Positions 24,031 to 31,558 of a DNA stretch of 48,026 nt are shown here, in pieces (position 1 is the first letter of the stretch; the number at the start of each line of letters is the position of its first letter). The stretch comes from PALSA-1006 sp037140475 (GTDB lineage Bacteria; Pseudomonadota; Gammaproteobacteria; Burkholderiales; Gallionellaceae). The stretch spans positions 1 to 48,026 of the forward strand of contig JBAXEJ010000012.1 of NCBI GenBank assembly GCA_037140475.1. Direction: 5' to 3'. A model generated the notes under the pieces. That model was not told the DNA's origin. It ran no database searches and saw only the letters and a program-made list of their open reading frames with translations. The position numbers and the translations under genes were made by a program.

Positions 24031-24087
24031 GTAGGTCGGGATTTATCCCGACTAGATAAAGTAAAGTCGGGATAAATCCCGACCTAC
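24031..24087. repeat. Large perfect inverted repeat (REP-like) between soxX and soxB
   Basis: Arms 24031-24052 and 24066-24087 are perfect reverse complements (22 bases), around a 13-base loop. Each arm is itself palindromic (GTCGGGATTTATCCCGAC). Short GTCGGGATAAATCCCGAC units like this are dispersed repeats in proteobacterial genomes. Inside a transcript it could form either one long stem or two small hairpins, and may affect mRNA processing or expression ratio. Confidence 0.85.
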
Positions 24088-24136
24088 AATCTTTAGATCG
24101 CTCCCAAAGAAGCGACCTAAAAAAGCGGAAATTGAC

Positions 24137-24760
24137 TTACTTATTTACGGGTGATTCAGGATCCAACAACAATGCAACCAAATCCTTAATCTGAACCTCA
24201 CCTAAGATGCCCATGTGACCAAAGCGTGGCATATTGGCGCAAGGGTTGTAAGCCTTAGCGTTATAGATACGACCATAGATGTATTTCTGTATCTCCACAG
24301 TGTTGCCGCGATCTTTGCCGATGTGCAACAAGCTTGGGCCGATCGTACCGTAAGCGATTTCTTTAGAAGACAAACGATGGCAGTTATAGCAATTGCCGCC
24401 AGGCTGTTCTTCAGCTTTATCACTCCAAGTCATACCACGACCGCTCTGCGCTAACTTCTCGCCTGCTTTCCAATCGCCCATATAAACACCATCAGCGGGA
24501 TACTTCATGACAGCCTCTTGCTGAGCTTTGATCTTGTCATTCAATTTGGCTGGCAAGTTATCGAGATATTTACTGCAGCTCGCTTGTAGCTCGTCTTGAA
24601 TCACGCGGTCAGCTTTTGCAATTCCCTTATCACGAAAATCGCGTTTGATAATTGCAGCCGCCTTTGCTTCCAAAGTTACAACCTCAACCGCCCAACTCGC
24701 ATTCGCTAAAAGCGCCATAGACAAGGCGAGTGTTGCGCCGATAATTGATTTCTTATTCAT
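24137..24760 (-). CDS. soxX: SoxX, cytochrome c of SoxAX
   Basis: I use the second ATG at 24760 (MNKKSIIG), because GGAG lies 9 bases upstream; the ATG at 24769 would sit directly on the GGAG. The 207-residue protein has a signal peptide to about residue 24 (ASWA-VE). It has one haem site C124-Y-N-C-H128 and a likely Met ligand in ANMPRFGHMG. SoxAX attaches thiosulfate to the SoxY cysteine by oxidation. It is an extended SoxX, with about 80 extra residues before the haem. It lies 12 bases after soxA. Confidence 0.95.
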   Translation of the reverse strand: MNKKSIIGATLALSMALLANASWAVEVVTLEAKAAAIIKRDFRDKGIAKADRVIQDELQASCSKYLDNLPAKLNDKIKAQQEAVMKYPADGVYMGDWKAGEKLAQSGRGMTWSDKAEEQPGGNCYNCHRLSSKEIAYGTIGPSLLHIGKDRGNTVEIQKYIYGRIYNAKAYNPCANMPRFGHMGILGEVQIKDLVALLLDPESPVNK

Positions 24761-24772
24761 GTGTGTCATCTC

Positions 24773-25591
24773 CTAGCGTTTTAGACCTGGGCCAGCATAC
24801 GGGGCACCATTTGCACTCACTGCCAAAAACATCGTCAGGTCAATCGTTGTCTCAGAGATAAATTTCGGCTCTGGGAAACGTTGTTGACGGAAGCAGTCGT
24901 TCAAGCGCCACTGGAATGAGCGAGTCAAACCTTGAGAAACGCGGTATGCGGGCCAGTTGGTATAAGCCGATTGAGCATTGCTTTTAACGTTCAAGTTAGG
25001 CAAATCTTGCATACGAATACGAACACTGTTAGTTGCATGGCAAGTTGAGCAAGCAAAGTCGTAAGGTCCAGCGCGGTAATTAAAAATCACCTTGCCCAAC
25101 TCGTAAGCCTCTTTCTCTTTAGGGTGCTTCAGGGCAACTGCCATTTTCACGCCCTTAGACTGACCCACCACATAAGTTGTCAGCAAAGTAATGTCTGATT
25201 TCTTCTGCTCAGTACTAAACGGCTTCTTTACCAACTCTTCTTCAGAGAAGCCCTGCAAAGTCACCATACAAGTCACCAAGCGAGACTCAAGATCTTGCAC
25301 CTTATCGGTATCTTTAAAGTACTTTGGCAAAACAGCGTAAACGCCTTTAACCACACCTGGGCCTTTACCTAAATCGCACTTTTCCAAAGTAGCGTTGCTT
25401 GGGCCCGCAGCTGTTTTCCATAACTCTTCGCCGGCCATCTCATCAAAGTCTGCAGGATTACCATCGCTGATCATATCGCGATACCTTGCAATACGATCTG
25501 AGTCTGACATCTCTGGCTCTGCTGCCACTGCTGCAAAACTCGCACTCAGTGCCATGGCCAGTATTACTTTCATCAAATTACTGGTGGTCAT
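24773..25591 (-). CDS. soxA: SoxA, cytochrome c with active-site cysteine
   Basis: A 272-residue protein with a signal peptide (SASFAAVAA-EP) and a GGGAG ribosome-binding site. It has a single haem motif, C181STC184H185. The N-terminal half has C72 and C108 in place of a second CXXCH, so this is the monohaem SoxA type, where these cysteines probably form a disulfide. C233 (NDCFRQQRFP) is the active-site cysteine that holds the persulfide and ligates the haem. With SoxX it initiates thiosulfate oxidation. Confidence 0.96.
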   Translation of the reverse strand: MTTSNLMKVILAMALSASFAAVAAEPEMSDSDRIARYRDMISDGNPADFDEMAGEELWKTAAGPSNATLEKCDLGKGPGVVKGVYAVLPKYFKDTDKVQDLESRLVTCMVTLQGFSEEELVKKPFSTEQKKSDITLLTTYVVGQSKGVKMAVALKHPKEKEAYELGKVIFNYRAGPYDFACSTCHATNSVRIRMQDLPNLNVKSNAQSAYTNWPAYRVSQGLTRSFQWRLNDCFRQQRFPEPKFISETTIDLTMFLAVSANGAPYAGPGLKR

Positions 25592-25650
25592 CTAAAATCT
25601 CCCATGATAGTGGCCGCGAATAGCGGCCAGTTAAACTGCTTGCTAACAAA

Positions 25651-25962
25651 TTATGCAATCACGCCATCGTCTGAACGTTTATCGCCCTTGTTATCCACCC
25701 AGCTTACGTTAACCTTTTCACCTACTGCGCCACCCTTAAAACGAAACAGCAAGTAGGGGTTTTTAGAAATAGACTGACCAAACTGGGCATCTAAAACCGT
25801 CTTTCCCTTGTACTGAGCTAATACGTCAGTAATGAACCAAGCAGGAATCGGCTTGCCCTCTGCGTCTTTACGCAAACCCGTTTCCATTTCATGTTGCATG
25901 AGAATTTTAACTTCAGTGACGCCGTCTTTTAGACCAGCGCGAATTTTCATTGGCATACCCAT
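25651..25962 (-). CDS. soxZ: SoxZ, partner of the SoxY carrier
   Basis: A 103-residue SoxZ: KIRAGLKDGVTEVKILMQHEMETG at the start, then ITDVLAQYKGKTVLDAQFG and FRFKGG in the immunoglobulin-like fold. It has no signal peptide and is exported with SoxY via its Tat signal. It lies 42 bases after soxY and 59 before soxA. SoxYZ is the sulfur-compound carrier of the Sox cycle. Confidence 0.96.
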   Translation of the reverse strand: MGMPMKIRAGLKDGVTEVKILMQHEMETGLRKDAEGKPIPAWFITDVLAQYKGKTVLDAQFGQSISKNPYLLFRFKGGAVGEKVNVSWVDNKGDKRSDDGVIA

Positions 25963-26004
25963 TATTCATTCATCCTTATATTCAGTTAGTAAGCAAACTA
26001 GACC

Positions 26005-26487
26005 TTAACCGCCACAACCACCGGCGGTGACTTTAACTTCTTTAGCCGTGCGATAAAACTTACCGTCCGCCTTTATTAAGGCAACTACGTTTGCCGTTTG
26101 GCCCATCTTCACACGCGTTGTCACCATTGACTCAGTGCCTGCGGGGATGTTGAATTGAGCTGCCAATACGCTCGGATTTTTGTCGACAAAGATTGAAATC
26201 TGCTCAACATTCGGGAAGGTGCTCGTTACAGAAACAGGCACAATCGAACCGTTCTCAGCAATTTCAGGCACTGTCAACTGAATAAAAATAGCGTTGCTTT
26301 CTGCGGTGCTCACGCCCATTGCGGCAAGAGCCTCATCCATCGTCTTTGCTGAAAAAGCTGTTTTATTCCACTCAGCCAAAGCCGCTTTCGAAGACAACAA
26401 ACCAACCGCGCCAAATAGCGCCATCAGGCCAAGTCCACCGCCCGCTTTAAGCGCGTTACGGCGATCCAAATTAACTTCAACGTTCAT
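26005..26487 (-). CDS. soxY: SoxY, sulfur-carrier protein
   Basis: A 160-residue protein with a twin-arginine signal (LDRRNALKAGGGLG, cleavage near AALA) and the C-terminal GGCGG swinging arm with C158, to which thiosulfate is bound. It is the first gene of soxYZAXB. No soxCD is present in the window, so the pathway should leave sulfane sulfur for the Dsr system, as in sulfur-globule-forming bacteria. A GGAGGGATGATTA ribosome-binding region precedes the ATG. Confidence 0.97.
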   Translation of the reverse strand: MNVEVNLDRRNALKAGGGLGLMALFGAVGLLSSKAALAEWNKTAFSAKTMDEALAAMGVSTAESNAIFIQLTVPEIAENGSIVPVSVTSTFPNVEQISIFVDKNPSVLAAQFNIPAGTESMVTTRVKMGQTANVVALIKADGKFYRTAKEVKVTAGGCGG

Positions 26488-26679
26488 TAATCATCCCTCC
26501 ATTATTTTCATTCAATTAAGATTGATTCAGATGCCAACTCAACCATCGCCAAACAAAAGTCGCATAAATTTCCGTTTGATTGGTGCCTTAACAAAGGGCA
26601 AGCGATCGTTGACCGATATACTACAGTTAGCAAATGTTTATGCCAGTGGGTAGAACCTAAAAAAAATTAGGGTTTTCCC
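26488..26679 (-). promoter_or_regulatory. Region between response-regulator gene and soxY
   Basis: This 192-base A+T-rich gap should hold the sox promoter. Read in the transcribed (minus) direction it begins with a small hairpin, AGGG-aaaa-CCCT, followed by AATTTTTTTT, right after the regulator stop, a weak terminator. No clear 7-2-7 site like those at dsr and soe is present, which fits separate control, perhaps by the neighbouring TtrR-like regulator. Confidence 0.55.
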
Positions 26680-27294
26680 TTATCTTGCAAGGTTGACACA
26701 GCAGGCCAACTCAGCCACTGACATCACCGCCATCTTCTCCATCACCTTGCTTCGATGCACTTCTACTGTCTTTATCGAGAGATCTAGAGCCATTGCAATG
26801 GCTTTATTTTGCTTGCCCTCCATCACAAGGTCTAACACCTCTCTCTCACGTGCCGTTAGCTGTGCCAAACGCGCCACAACAGCCGAGCGGCACTTGGCCG
26901 CATTGGTCGTGCGCTCAGAGCAACGCAACGCTTCATTGATGTTGTCGAGCAACTGCTGTTCGTGAAACGGTTTTTCTAAAAACCCCACCGCGCCGGCTCT
27001 AATCGCCGCGACCGCCATCGGAATATCACCGTGCCCAGTGACAAACACCATCCCGATGGTGGCCTCCCGCGCAAGCAGTGTCCGCTGCAACTCAAGGCCA
27101 CTCATCTTTGACATACGCACATCAACCACCAAGCAGGATGGAGTCTCAAATTTAGCGATCTCAAGAAATGCCTCGGCAGAAGCATAGGTCTCGCAAGAAT
27201 AACCAATCGACGTCACCAAAAAAGCAATGGAATCACGAATAGCCGCATCATCATCAACCACATAAACAGTTTGCTTATCAACAGCTTCAGTCAT
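26680..27294 (-). CDS. TtrR/FixJ-like response regulator
   Basis: Starts at ATG 27294 (MTEAVDKQTVYVVDDD), giving 204 residues; this start overlaps the kinase stop by eight bases, and the longer frame lies inside the kinase gene. The receiver domain has D14-D16, phospho-acceptor D58 (VVDVRMSKMSG) and K108 region (FLEKPF). A C-terminal LuxR-type helix-turn-helix follows (LTAREREVLDLVMEGKQNKAIA). It should activate transcription, most likely of the sox operon directly downstream. Confidence 0.9.
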   Translation of the reverse strand: MTEAVDKQTVYVVDDDAAIRDSIAFLVTSIGYSCETYASAEAFLEIAKFETPSCLVVDVRMSKMSGLELQRTLLAREATIGMVFVTGHGDIPMAVAAIRAGAVGFLEKPFHEQQLLDNINEALRCSERTTNAAKCRSAVVARLAQLTAREREVLDLVMEGKQNKAIAMALDLSIKTVEVHRSKVMEKMAVMSVAELACCVNLAR

Positions 27295-29056
27295 TCTTTT
27301 CCTTTTCTTCGGCCAGCGGTAACGCAAGGTGAAAACTTGCCCCGCCTCCTTGTATTTTCTCTGCCCACAATCTTCCCCCGTGAGACTCAACAATATTGCG
27401 ACTTAACGAAAGCCCCAAGCCAAGCCCCTGTGGCTTTGTTGTATAAAAAGTTTCAAACAAGCGGCTCATTGCATCATCATTTAAGCCTGCGCCGTTATCA
27501 GTCACACTCACTTCGACCATACCATTGATCAGGGCAGCCTGAATCAAAATAACCCCCTCCAGCACGCCCTCGGTTGCATCAACCGCGTTCTGCAGAAGAT
27601 TAAGCAACACCTCCTCAAGCTGCAACTTATCCGCATTAACTTCTGGCAACGGGTTGGATGGCTCAAACACGATTCGCACCTTGTTCCGCTCTACCAAAGG
27701 AGAGAATAGTTTTAACGCATCAGTAACAAGTAATTCTGGACTAATTCTGCGTAAATCCGGCTGCCGCTTGCGCACAAAAGATCGCATATTTCGAATAATT
27801 TCACCTGCTCTCTCAGCTTGCACCGTGACCTGCTGAAGCCCGTGAAATATTTCAGGCAAAGCCCCTCCCTGCTCCAAACGTCGCTCACAACCCCGAGAGT
27901 AATTTGCAATCGCCGCCAAGGGTTGATTAAGCTCATGCGCCAAACTAGCAGCCATCTCGCCTAATAACGAAAGCCGCGAAGCATGCTCAAGCTCCTCCTT
28001 TTTTATGCGAACCTCATTGTTCGCCTTCAATAATTCTTCGGTACGTTTACGAATCAAGTGTTTTACGCGAAATACATGAAACACCCACCAAGCAAAAGTC
28101 AGTGCAAGCAATGTCAACCAATAGCGATATTGCCATAAAATATTCGCCAAACTTTGCCGCCCCAAATCTTCATAGGGGCCAATCTTGAGCTCCTGGTACA
28201 ACTCATTCACTGAGTGATAGTCGACAGGTACTGTCCAGTTTTGATGGTTAGCATTCGGCGGCATAGATAACAATGCTTGGGCAATTTTCTTAGCCAAGAC
28301 CGATGAAGTTCGTGAAAGTTTGATAAATGGCCAATCTGGATAGAGGCGAGTCGAAACCTTACAGCCCAAGGCAGGCATCAAATGAGTTGATATCACTTTA
28401 AACTCATCAGCCTTAACTCGCCCCTCAGCAATCAACCCTTCTATCACGCAATTACGCACCACACCGACATCCGCACTTCCATCGCGCACAGCCTCGATCA
28501 CACGCTCCGCCGGAAAACCAACAAATACAAGCTTCCCAATATCAGAAAAAGGATCAACGCCAATCACTAACAGCTCTCTCCATGCCTGACGAAATGAAAA
28601 AGAATCTGCTGCTGCGGCGGCAAGGCGCTTACCGCGCAAATCTGACAACGTAGCCACATCGGCCCGAGAAGAGGAAGTAAATACTGCGGCGCCTGTCACA
28701 GAATCAGGATCAGGCCCACTTTGAAATTGAACCGTTGCAATACGAGACGCGCCAAATGTGGCTTCCAGCTCAACGTAATGGCCCGGATTCGTAATAATGA
28801 AATCCAGTTGATTATCCGCAACGGCAGCCGTTAATTTTTTCAAGTCACCGGGAATAATCTGAAAGCGATATTGCGGCAAAACCGCTCTAAGATGGTGAAA
28901 GGTCGGAACCCAATAAGACTCTGCTCGTTCATCACCTTGAAAAGAAAATACACCAACGCGCACCGTCTCTGCTTCGCCAACGGCATTAGACGACAACAGC
29001 AGTAAAGCCATCGCCAAAGAAAAGCACCGCCCAAATTTAGAGAATGCAAAGCTCAT
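27287..29056 (-). CDS. TtrS-like sensor histidine kinase with PhnD-type sensor domain
   Basis: A 589-residue kinase. A signal sequence (1-28) is followed by a PhnD/TtrS-type periplasmic binding domain (about 32-290: VRVGVFSFQGDERAESYW, FIITNPGHYVELEA, VVRNCVIEGL with C203, LGCKVSTRLYP with C232). A membrane helix is at about 310-329, then HisKA with H374 (SLAHELNQPLAAI) and an HATPase domain. TtrS senses tetrathionate in Salmonella. Here the system sits upstream of soxYZAXB, so thiosulfate or tetrathionate is a good guess for the signal. The two cysteines in the sensor domain match the cysteine-containing segments I recall in TtrS. Confidence 0.9.
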   Translation of the reverse strand: MSFAFSKFGRCFSLAMALLLLSSNAVGEAETVRVGVFSFQGDERAESYWVPTFHHLRAVLPQYRFQIIPGDLKKLTAAVADNQLDFIITNPGHYVELEATFGASRIATVQFQSGPDPDSVTGAAVFTSSSRADVATLSDLRGKRLAAAAADSFSFRQAWRELLVIGVDPFSDIGKLVFVGFPAERVIEAVRDGSADVGVVRNCVIEGLIAEGRVKADEFKVISTHLMPALGCKVSTRLYPDWPFIKLSRTSSVLAKKIAQALLSMPPNANHQNWTVPVDYHSVNELYQELKIGPYEDLGRQSLANILWQYRYWLTLLALTFAWWVFHVFRVKHLIRKRTEELLKANNEVRIKKEELEHASRLSLLGEMAASLAHELNQPLAAIANYSRGCERRLEQGGALPEIFHGLQQVTVQAERAGEIIRNMRSFVRKRQPDLRRISPELLVTDALKLFSPLVERNKVRIVFEPSNPLPEVNADKLQLEEVLLNLLQNAVDATEGVLEGVILIQAALINGMVEVSVTDNGAGLNDDAMSRLFETFYTTKPQGLGLGLSLSRNIVESHGGRLWAEKIQGGGASFHLALPLAEEKEKND

Positions 29057-29107
29057 CGTTACTACATATCTTTATTCAAAATTTTTGAAACAGGAGAGGC
29101 AACTAAC

Positions 29108-29137
29108 AAAAAAGCCCGCTGTTACACGGGCTTTTTT
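29108..29137 (-). terminator. Bidirectional-type terminator after the FadL-type porin gene
   Basis: AAAAAAGCCCG-ctgttaca-CGGGCTTTTTT, symmetrical, so it works from both sides. It lies between the porin gene stop (29219) and the kinase start (29056), both on the minus strand, so it ends the porin transcript. Confidence 0.85.
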
Positions 29138-29218
29138 GCTTATTACACTAACAGCTAACTGACATTATCCGTTGCAATTTGACGCCCTGCCGTTAATTGA
29201 TAACAGCAGGTAGTCAAA

Positions 29219-30436
29219 TTAGAACTTGTAACGCAGAGATGCTGAGTAAGACGACTGCGAGTGCGTAGTTGTATTTGTTCCGCCGAAGTTTGTTACTCCA
29301 ACTTTCTTAGTAACCTCTGGGGTAACTACAACAGCTGCTTCAACTGCAAACTCTTTGGAGATGTCGTAGCCACCGCCCAAGGTAGCAGAGTCTTTAACAA
29401 TTGCTGGGAAGAACATGTTATTAAAGAAATTAATCGCATCTTGGCGGTACACACCAGGAGTCAGCTCACCAATTGGGTCGTTTGCGCTGTTATAGCCCAA
29501 ACCGAGCCAGAAACCGCTGCCTGTGTATTTCGCACCAACTGCAAGAATAGTTTGGTCTTTCCAGTTAAAGTCTTTATAGCCCTTCGCCTGTCCCCATTGA
29601 ACTAATTTGTAGTCCGCAGTTAGCGTCACACTGTCCATAGTGTAAGCAACACCTGCCTTAGTCACAGCTGGCTGGTTCAGATCATCACCAAATGCAGCTT
29701 TACCCGCAGAGCCATTCAAACCAAAACCCATACCAGCATCTGAAATTTGCGTACCATACTTTGCCGCGATTTCTGACTGATATGAAGCCGCAACAGTGAA
29801 GGATGGCATAACATCAAAGTAACCGCCTAATGAATAGCCATATCCAGTGCTGGATTCATACTTACCCGTAGAGTTGACATTACCCATGCCCAAACCAGAA
29901 GCGTTATAAGAAAGCCTCAACGCACCAGACTGAAATATTGGAGAAAGTGCAACACCGTAGTCTTTTCCGTTATACGCAATGGTTGGCATAACGCGAAGTA
30001 TGCTCAAGTCAGACTTAGCACGAATGTGGGTAGAAGCTGCACCTTGATAGTCAACACCCATACCTGCGATACCAGCTACAGCAATACCATAAACCATGCT
30101 GTCATTAATGCGGCTAGAGAAAGAAACATCAGGGATGTAGCTTGGGTTAGCTTTACTCTCAGCATTAACTCCGCTCAATGCAGGCACGCCTGTGTTAGCA
30201 ACTTTTGGTGTAAACGCAACCACACCACCAGTAACTTCAGAACCTTTTGACTTACCCAACATCGCTGGGTTAGCCCAAACGCTGTCAGCGCCCATGTAGT
30301 TAGCAACACCAGTACCGCCCAAGGCAGTGCTCTGTGAACCAACTGCCATCATTTCGTCACCGTTAGTAGCGTAAGCCATTGGTGAAACCAAAACACCTGC
30401 AGACAACAAAGAAACCAAAATCTTATTCAACTTCAT
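29219..30436 (-). CDS. FadL/TodX-family outer-membrane porin
   Basis: A 405-residue protein with a Sec signal (VLVSPMAYA-TNG) and the FadL N-terminal signature (GSQSTALGGTGVANYMGADSVWANPA), then many alternating beta strands ending in the outer-membrane C-terminal phenylalanine (ASLRYKF). FadL-type channels carry hydrophobic compounds across the outer membrane. Beside tusA, dsrE2 and sox, uptake of elemental sulfur or polysulfide-like hydrophobic sulfur is a plausible role, but only an inference. It has its own unit between terminators at 30517 and 29108. Confidence 0.88.
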   Translation of the reverse strand: MKLNKILVSLLSAGVLVSPMAYATNGDEMMAVGSQSTALGGTGVANYMGADSVWANPAMLGKSKGSEVTGGVVAFTPKVANTGVPALSGVNAESKANPSYIPDVSFSSRINDSMVYGIAVAGIAGMGVDYQGAASTHIRAKSDLSILRVMPTIAYNGKDYGVALSPIFQSGALRLSYNASGLGMGNVNSTGKYESSTGYGYSLGGYFDVMPSFTVAASYQSEIAAKYGTQISDAGMGFGLNGSAGKAAFGDDLNQPAVTKAGVAYTMDSVTLTADYKLVQWGQAKGYKDFNWKDQTILAVGAKYTGSGFWLGLGYNSANDPIGELTPGVYRQDAINFFNNMFFPAIVKDSATLGGGYDISKEFAVEAAVVVTPEVTKKVGVTNFGGTNTTTHSQSSYSASLRYKF

Positions 30437-30516
30437 GTATTTCTCCCTGATTAAATTGGATTAAATTTTTACAACTAACAACCAACCACTGAAACGCTGA
30501 AGCAATTAAAAACTTT

Positions 30517-30556
30517 ATCGCCCTCCCCCGCTAATGCGAGGTGGGCGATTTTTTTT
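30517..30556. terminator. Terminator-like hairpin between dsrE2 and the porin gene
   Basis: ATCGCCC (30517-30523) pairs with GGGCGAT (30543-30549), with an inner CGC/GCG stem. A T run lies on one side and AAAGTTTTT on the minus-strand side. It starts 6 bases after the dsrE2 stop and should end the tusA-dsrE2 transcript. Confidence 0.75.
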
Positions 30557-30561
30557 GAAAC

Positions 30562-31032
30562 TTATACGAACAAGCAAATATCTGTTTCACCCGCAAAGCC
30601 GAAGAAAGCTGACGCCCCCGCGTATTCAACATTGCCGATGAATTCAGCTTTATCGAACTCAAACAGATCAACTGTCATTTGGCATGCTACGAATTTAACG
30701 TCCATGTCCAAACACATTTCGCGCAACTCTTCTAGAGAGGCAACGCCATGCTTTTTGAGCTTTTGCTTCATCATCATGGTCGCCATGCTTTCCATACCCG
30801 GCAACATCTGCACAAATACTGGCATCGGAATTGGCATTGGCATCGCTGGGTTAGCCAATGGGCTAATCATCACGTCAGACAAGTCTTTACGTAGCAATTG
30901 CAAGCCGTAAAAGGTGAAGAAAATTTGCACTTCATAACCTAGCGCTGCAGCGGTTGAAGCCAGAATGAATGGCGGGTAAGCCATGTCTAGCGTTCCCTTT
31001 GTTGCGATAATCGCCATTTTTTTGGTAGTCAT
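30562..31032 (-). CDS. dsrE2: DsrE2-family sulfur-transfer protein
   Basis: A 156-residue DsrE-like protein of the DsrE2 group: KMAIIATKGTLDMAYPPFILASTAAALGYEVQIFFTFYG at the start, a Met/Pro-rich loop at 60-90, and two conserved cysteines, C107 (EMCLDMDVKF) and C117 (VACQMTVDLF). The Met-rich hydrophobic loop may attach it to the membrane, which is seen in this family. It works with TusA in moving sulfur toward DsrC. It follows tusA after 33 bases. The usual third partner, a rhodanese, is missing next to it. Confidence 0.92.
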   Translation of the reverse strand: MTTKKMAIIATKGTLDMAYPPFILASTAAALGYEVQIFFTFYGLQLLRKDLSDVMISPLANPAMPMPIPMPVFVQMLPGMESMATMMMKQKLKKHGVASLEELREMCLDMDVKFVACQMTVDLFEFDKAEFIGNVEYAGASAFFGFAGETDICLFV

Positions 31033-31065
31033 GCTTTTCCTTTTATTTAAGGTTGAGTGCTTAGA

Positions 31066-31293
31066 TTACTTCTTCTTCATGAAGAAAACGAATTTGCCGC
31101 CAGCTTCTGAAGAAGCCAACAATGTGTTGCCAGTTTGGTCTGCAAAAGCTTGCATATCCTTAACCGCGCCAACATCAGTTGCGATCACTTTCAATACTTT
31201 GCCAGATTCCATATCAGCCAAAGCTTTTTTTGTTTTTACGATTGGTAGAGGGCAAGACATGCCGCTAGCATCAAACTCTTTATCGAAATTCAT
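31066..31293 (-). CDS. tusA: TusA, sulfur-carrier protein
   Basis: A 75-residue TusA. The start is ATG 31293, with GGGAG seven bases upstream; the in-frame start at 31311 lies before this ribosome-binding site. C14 in the CPLP motif (GMSCPLPIVKTKKAL) is the persulfide carrier. TusA moves sulfur from a rhodanese or DsrE2 to DsrEFH. It opens a tusA-dsrE2 unit. A NarL-like palindrome lies 138 bases upstream (31431-31446). Confidence 0.95.
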   Translation of the reverse strand: MNFDKEFDASGMSCPLPIVKTKKALADMESGKVLKVIATDVGAVKDMQAFADQTGNTLLASSEAGGKFVFFMKKK

Positions 31294-31430
31294 TTTGTTT
31301 CTCCCACTCAAATGTTATTAAAAATCGCCAGCCAAACCAGCGCACACAAAAACCCACTTAAAAACTAGGCGTTTCGTAATACTGAATGATCGCGCCCAAC
31401 ATCGTCCATACCCACTATGAGCAACCCTAA

Positions 31431-31446
31431 TTACCCGTTGGGGTTA
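31431..31446. promoter_or_regulatory. Candidate NarL-like 7-2-7 operator upstream of tusA
   Basis: TTACCCG-TT-GGGGTTA, an imperfect inverted repeat with two central bases, nearly the same as those at 15981-15996 and 43392-43407. It lies in the 265-base gap between chrA-like and tusA genes (both minus), where the tusA promoter is expected. Confidence 0.45.
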
Positions 31447-31558
31447 TAAAATCACAACATATTGTTTTTATTATGTAATTTTATTAAATTGCCTTTGCGC
31501 TATTTTTGACAAGGCAAGCGCATAGCAAACCGTCTCTTTTCTGCACCTAAGTCCAAGC

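Noticed and set aside
24773..25591. Dihaem SoxA
   Set aside because: Only one CXXCH motif is present; the other cysteines (C72, C108) are not in a haem-binding pattern.
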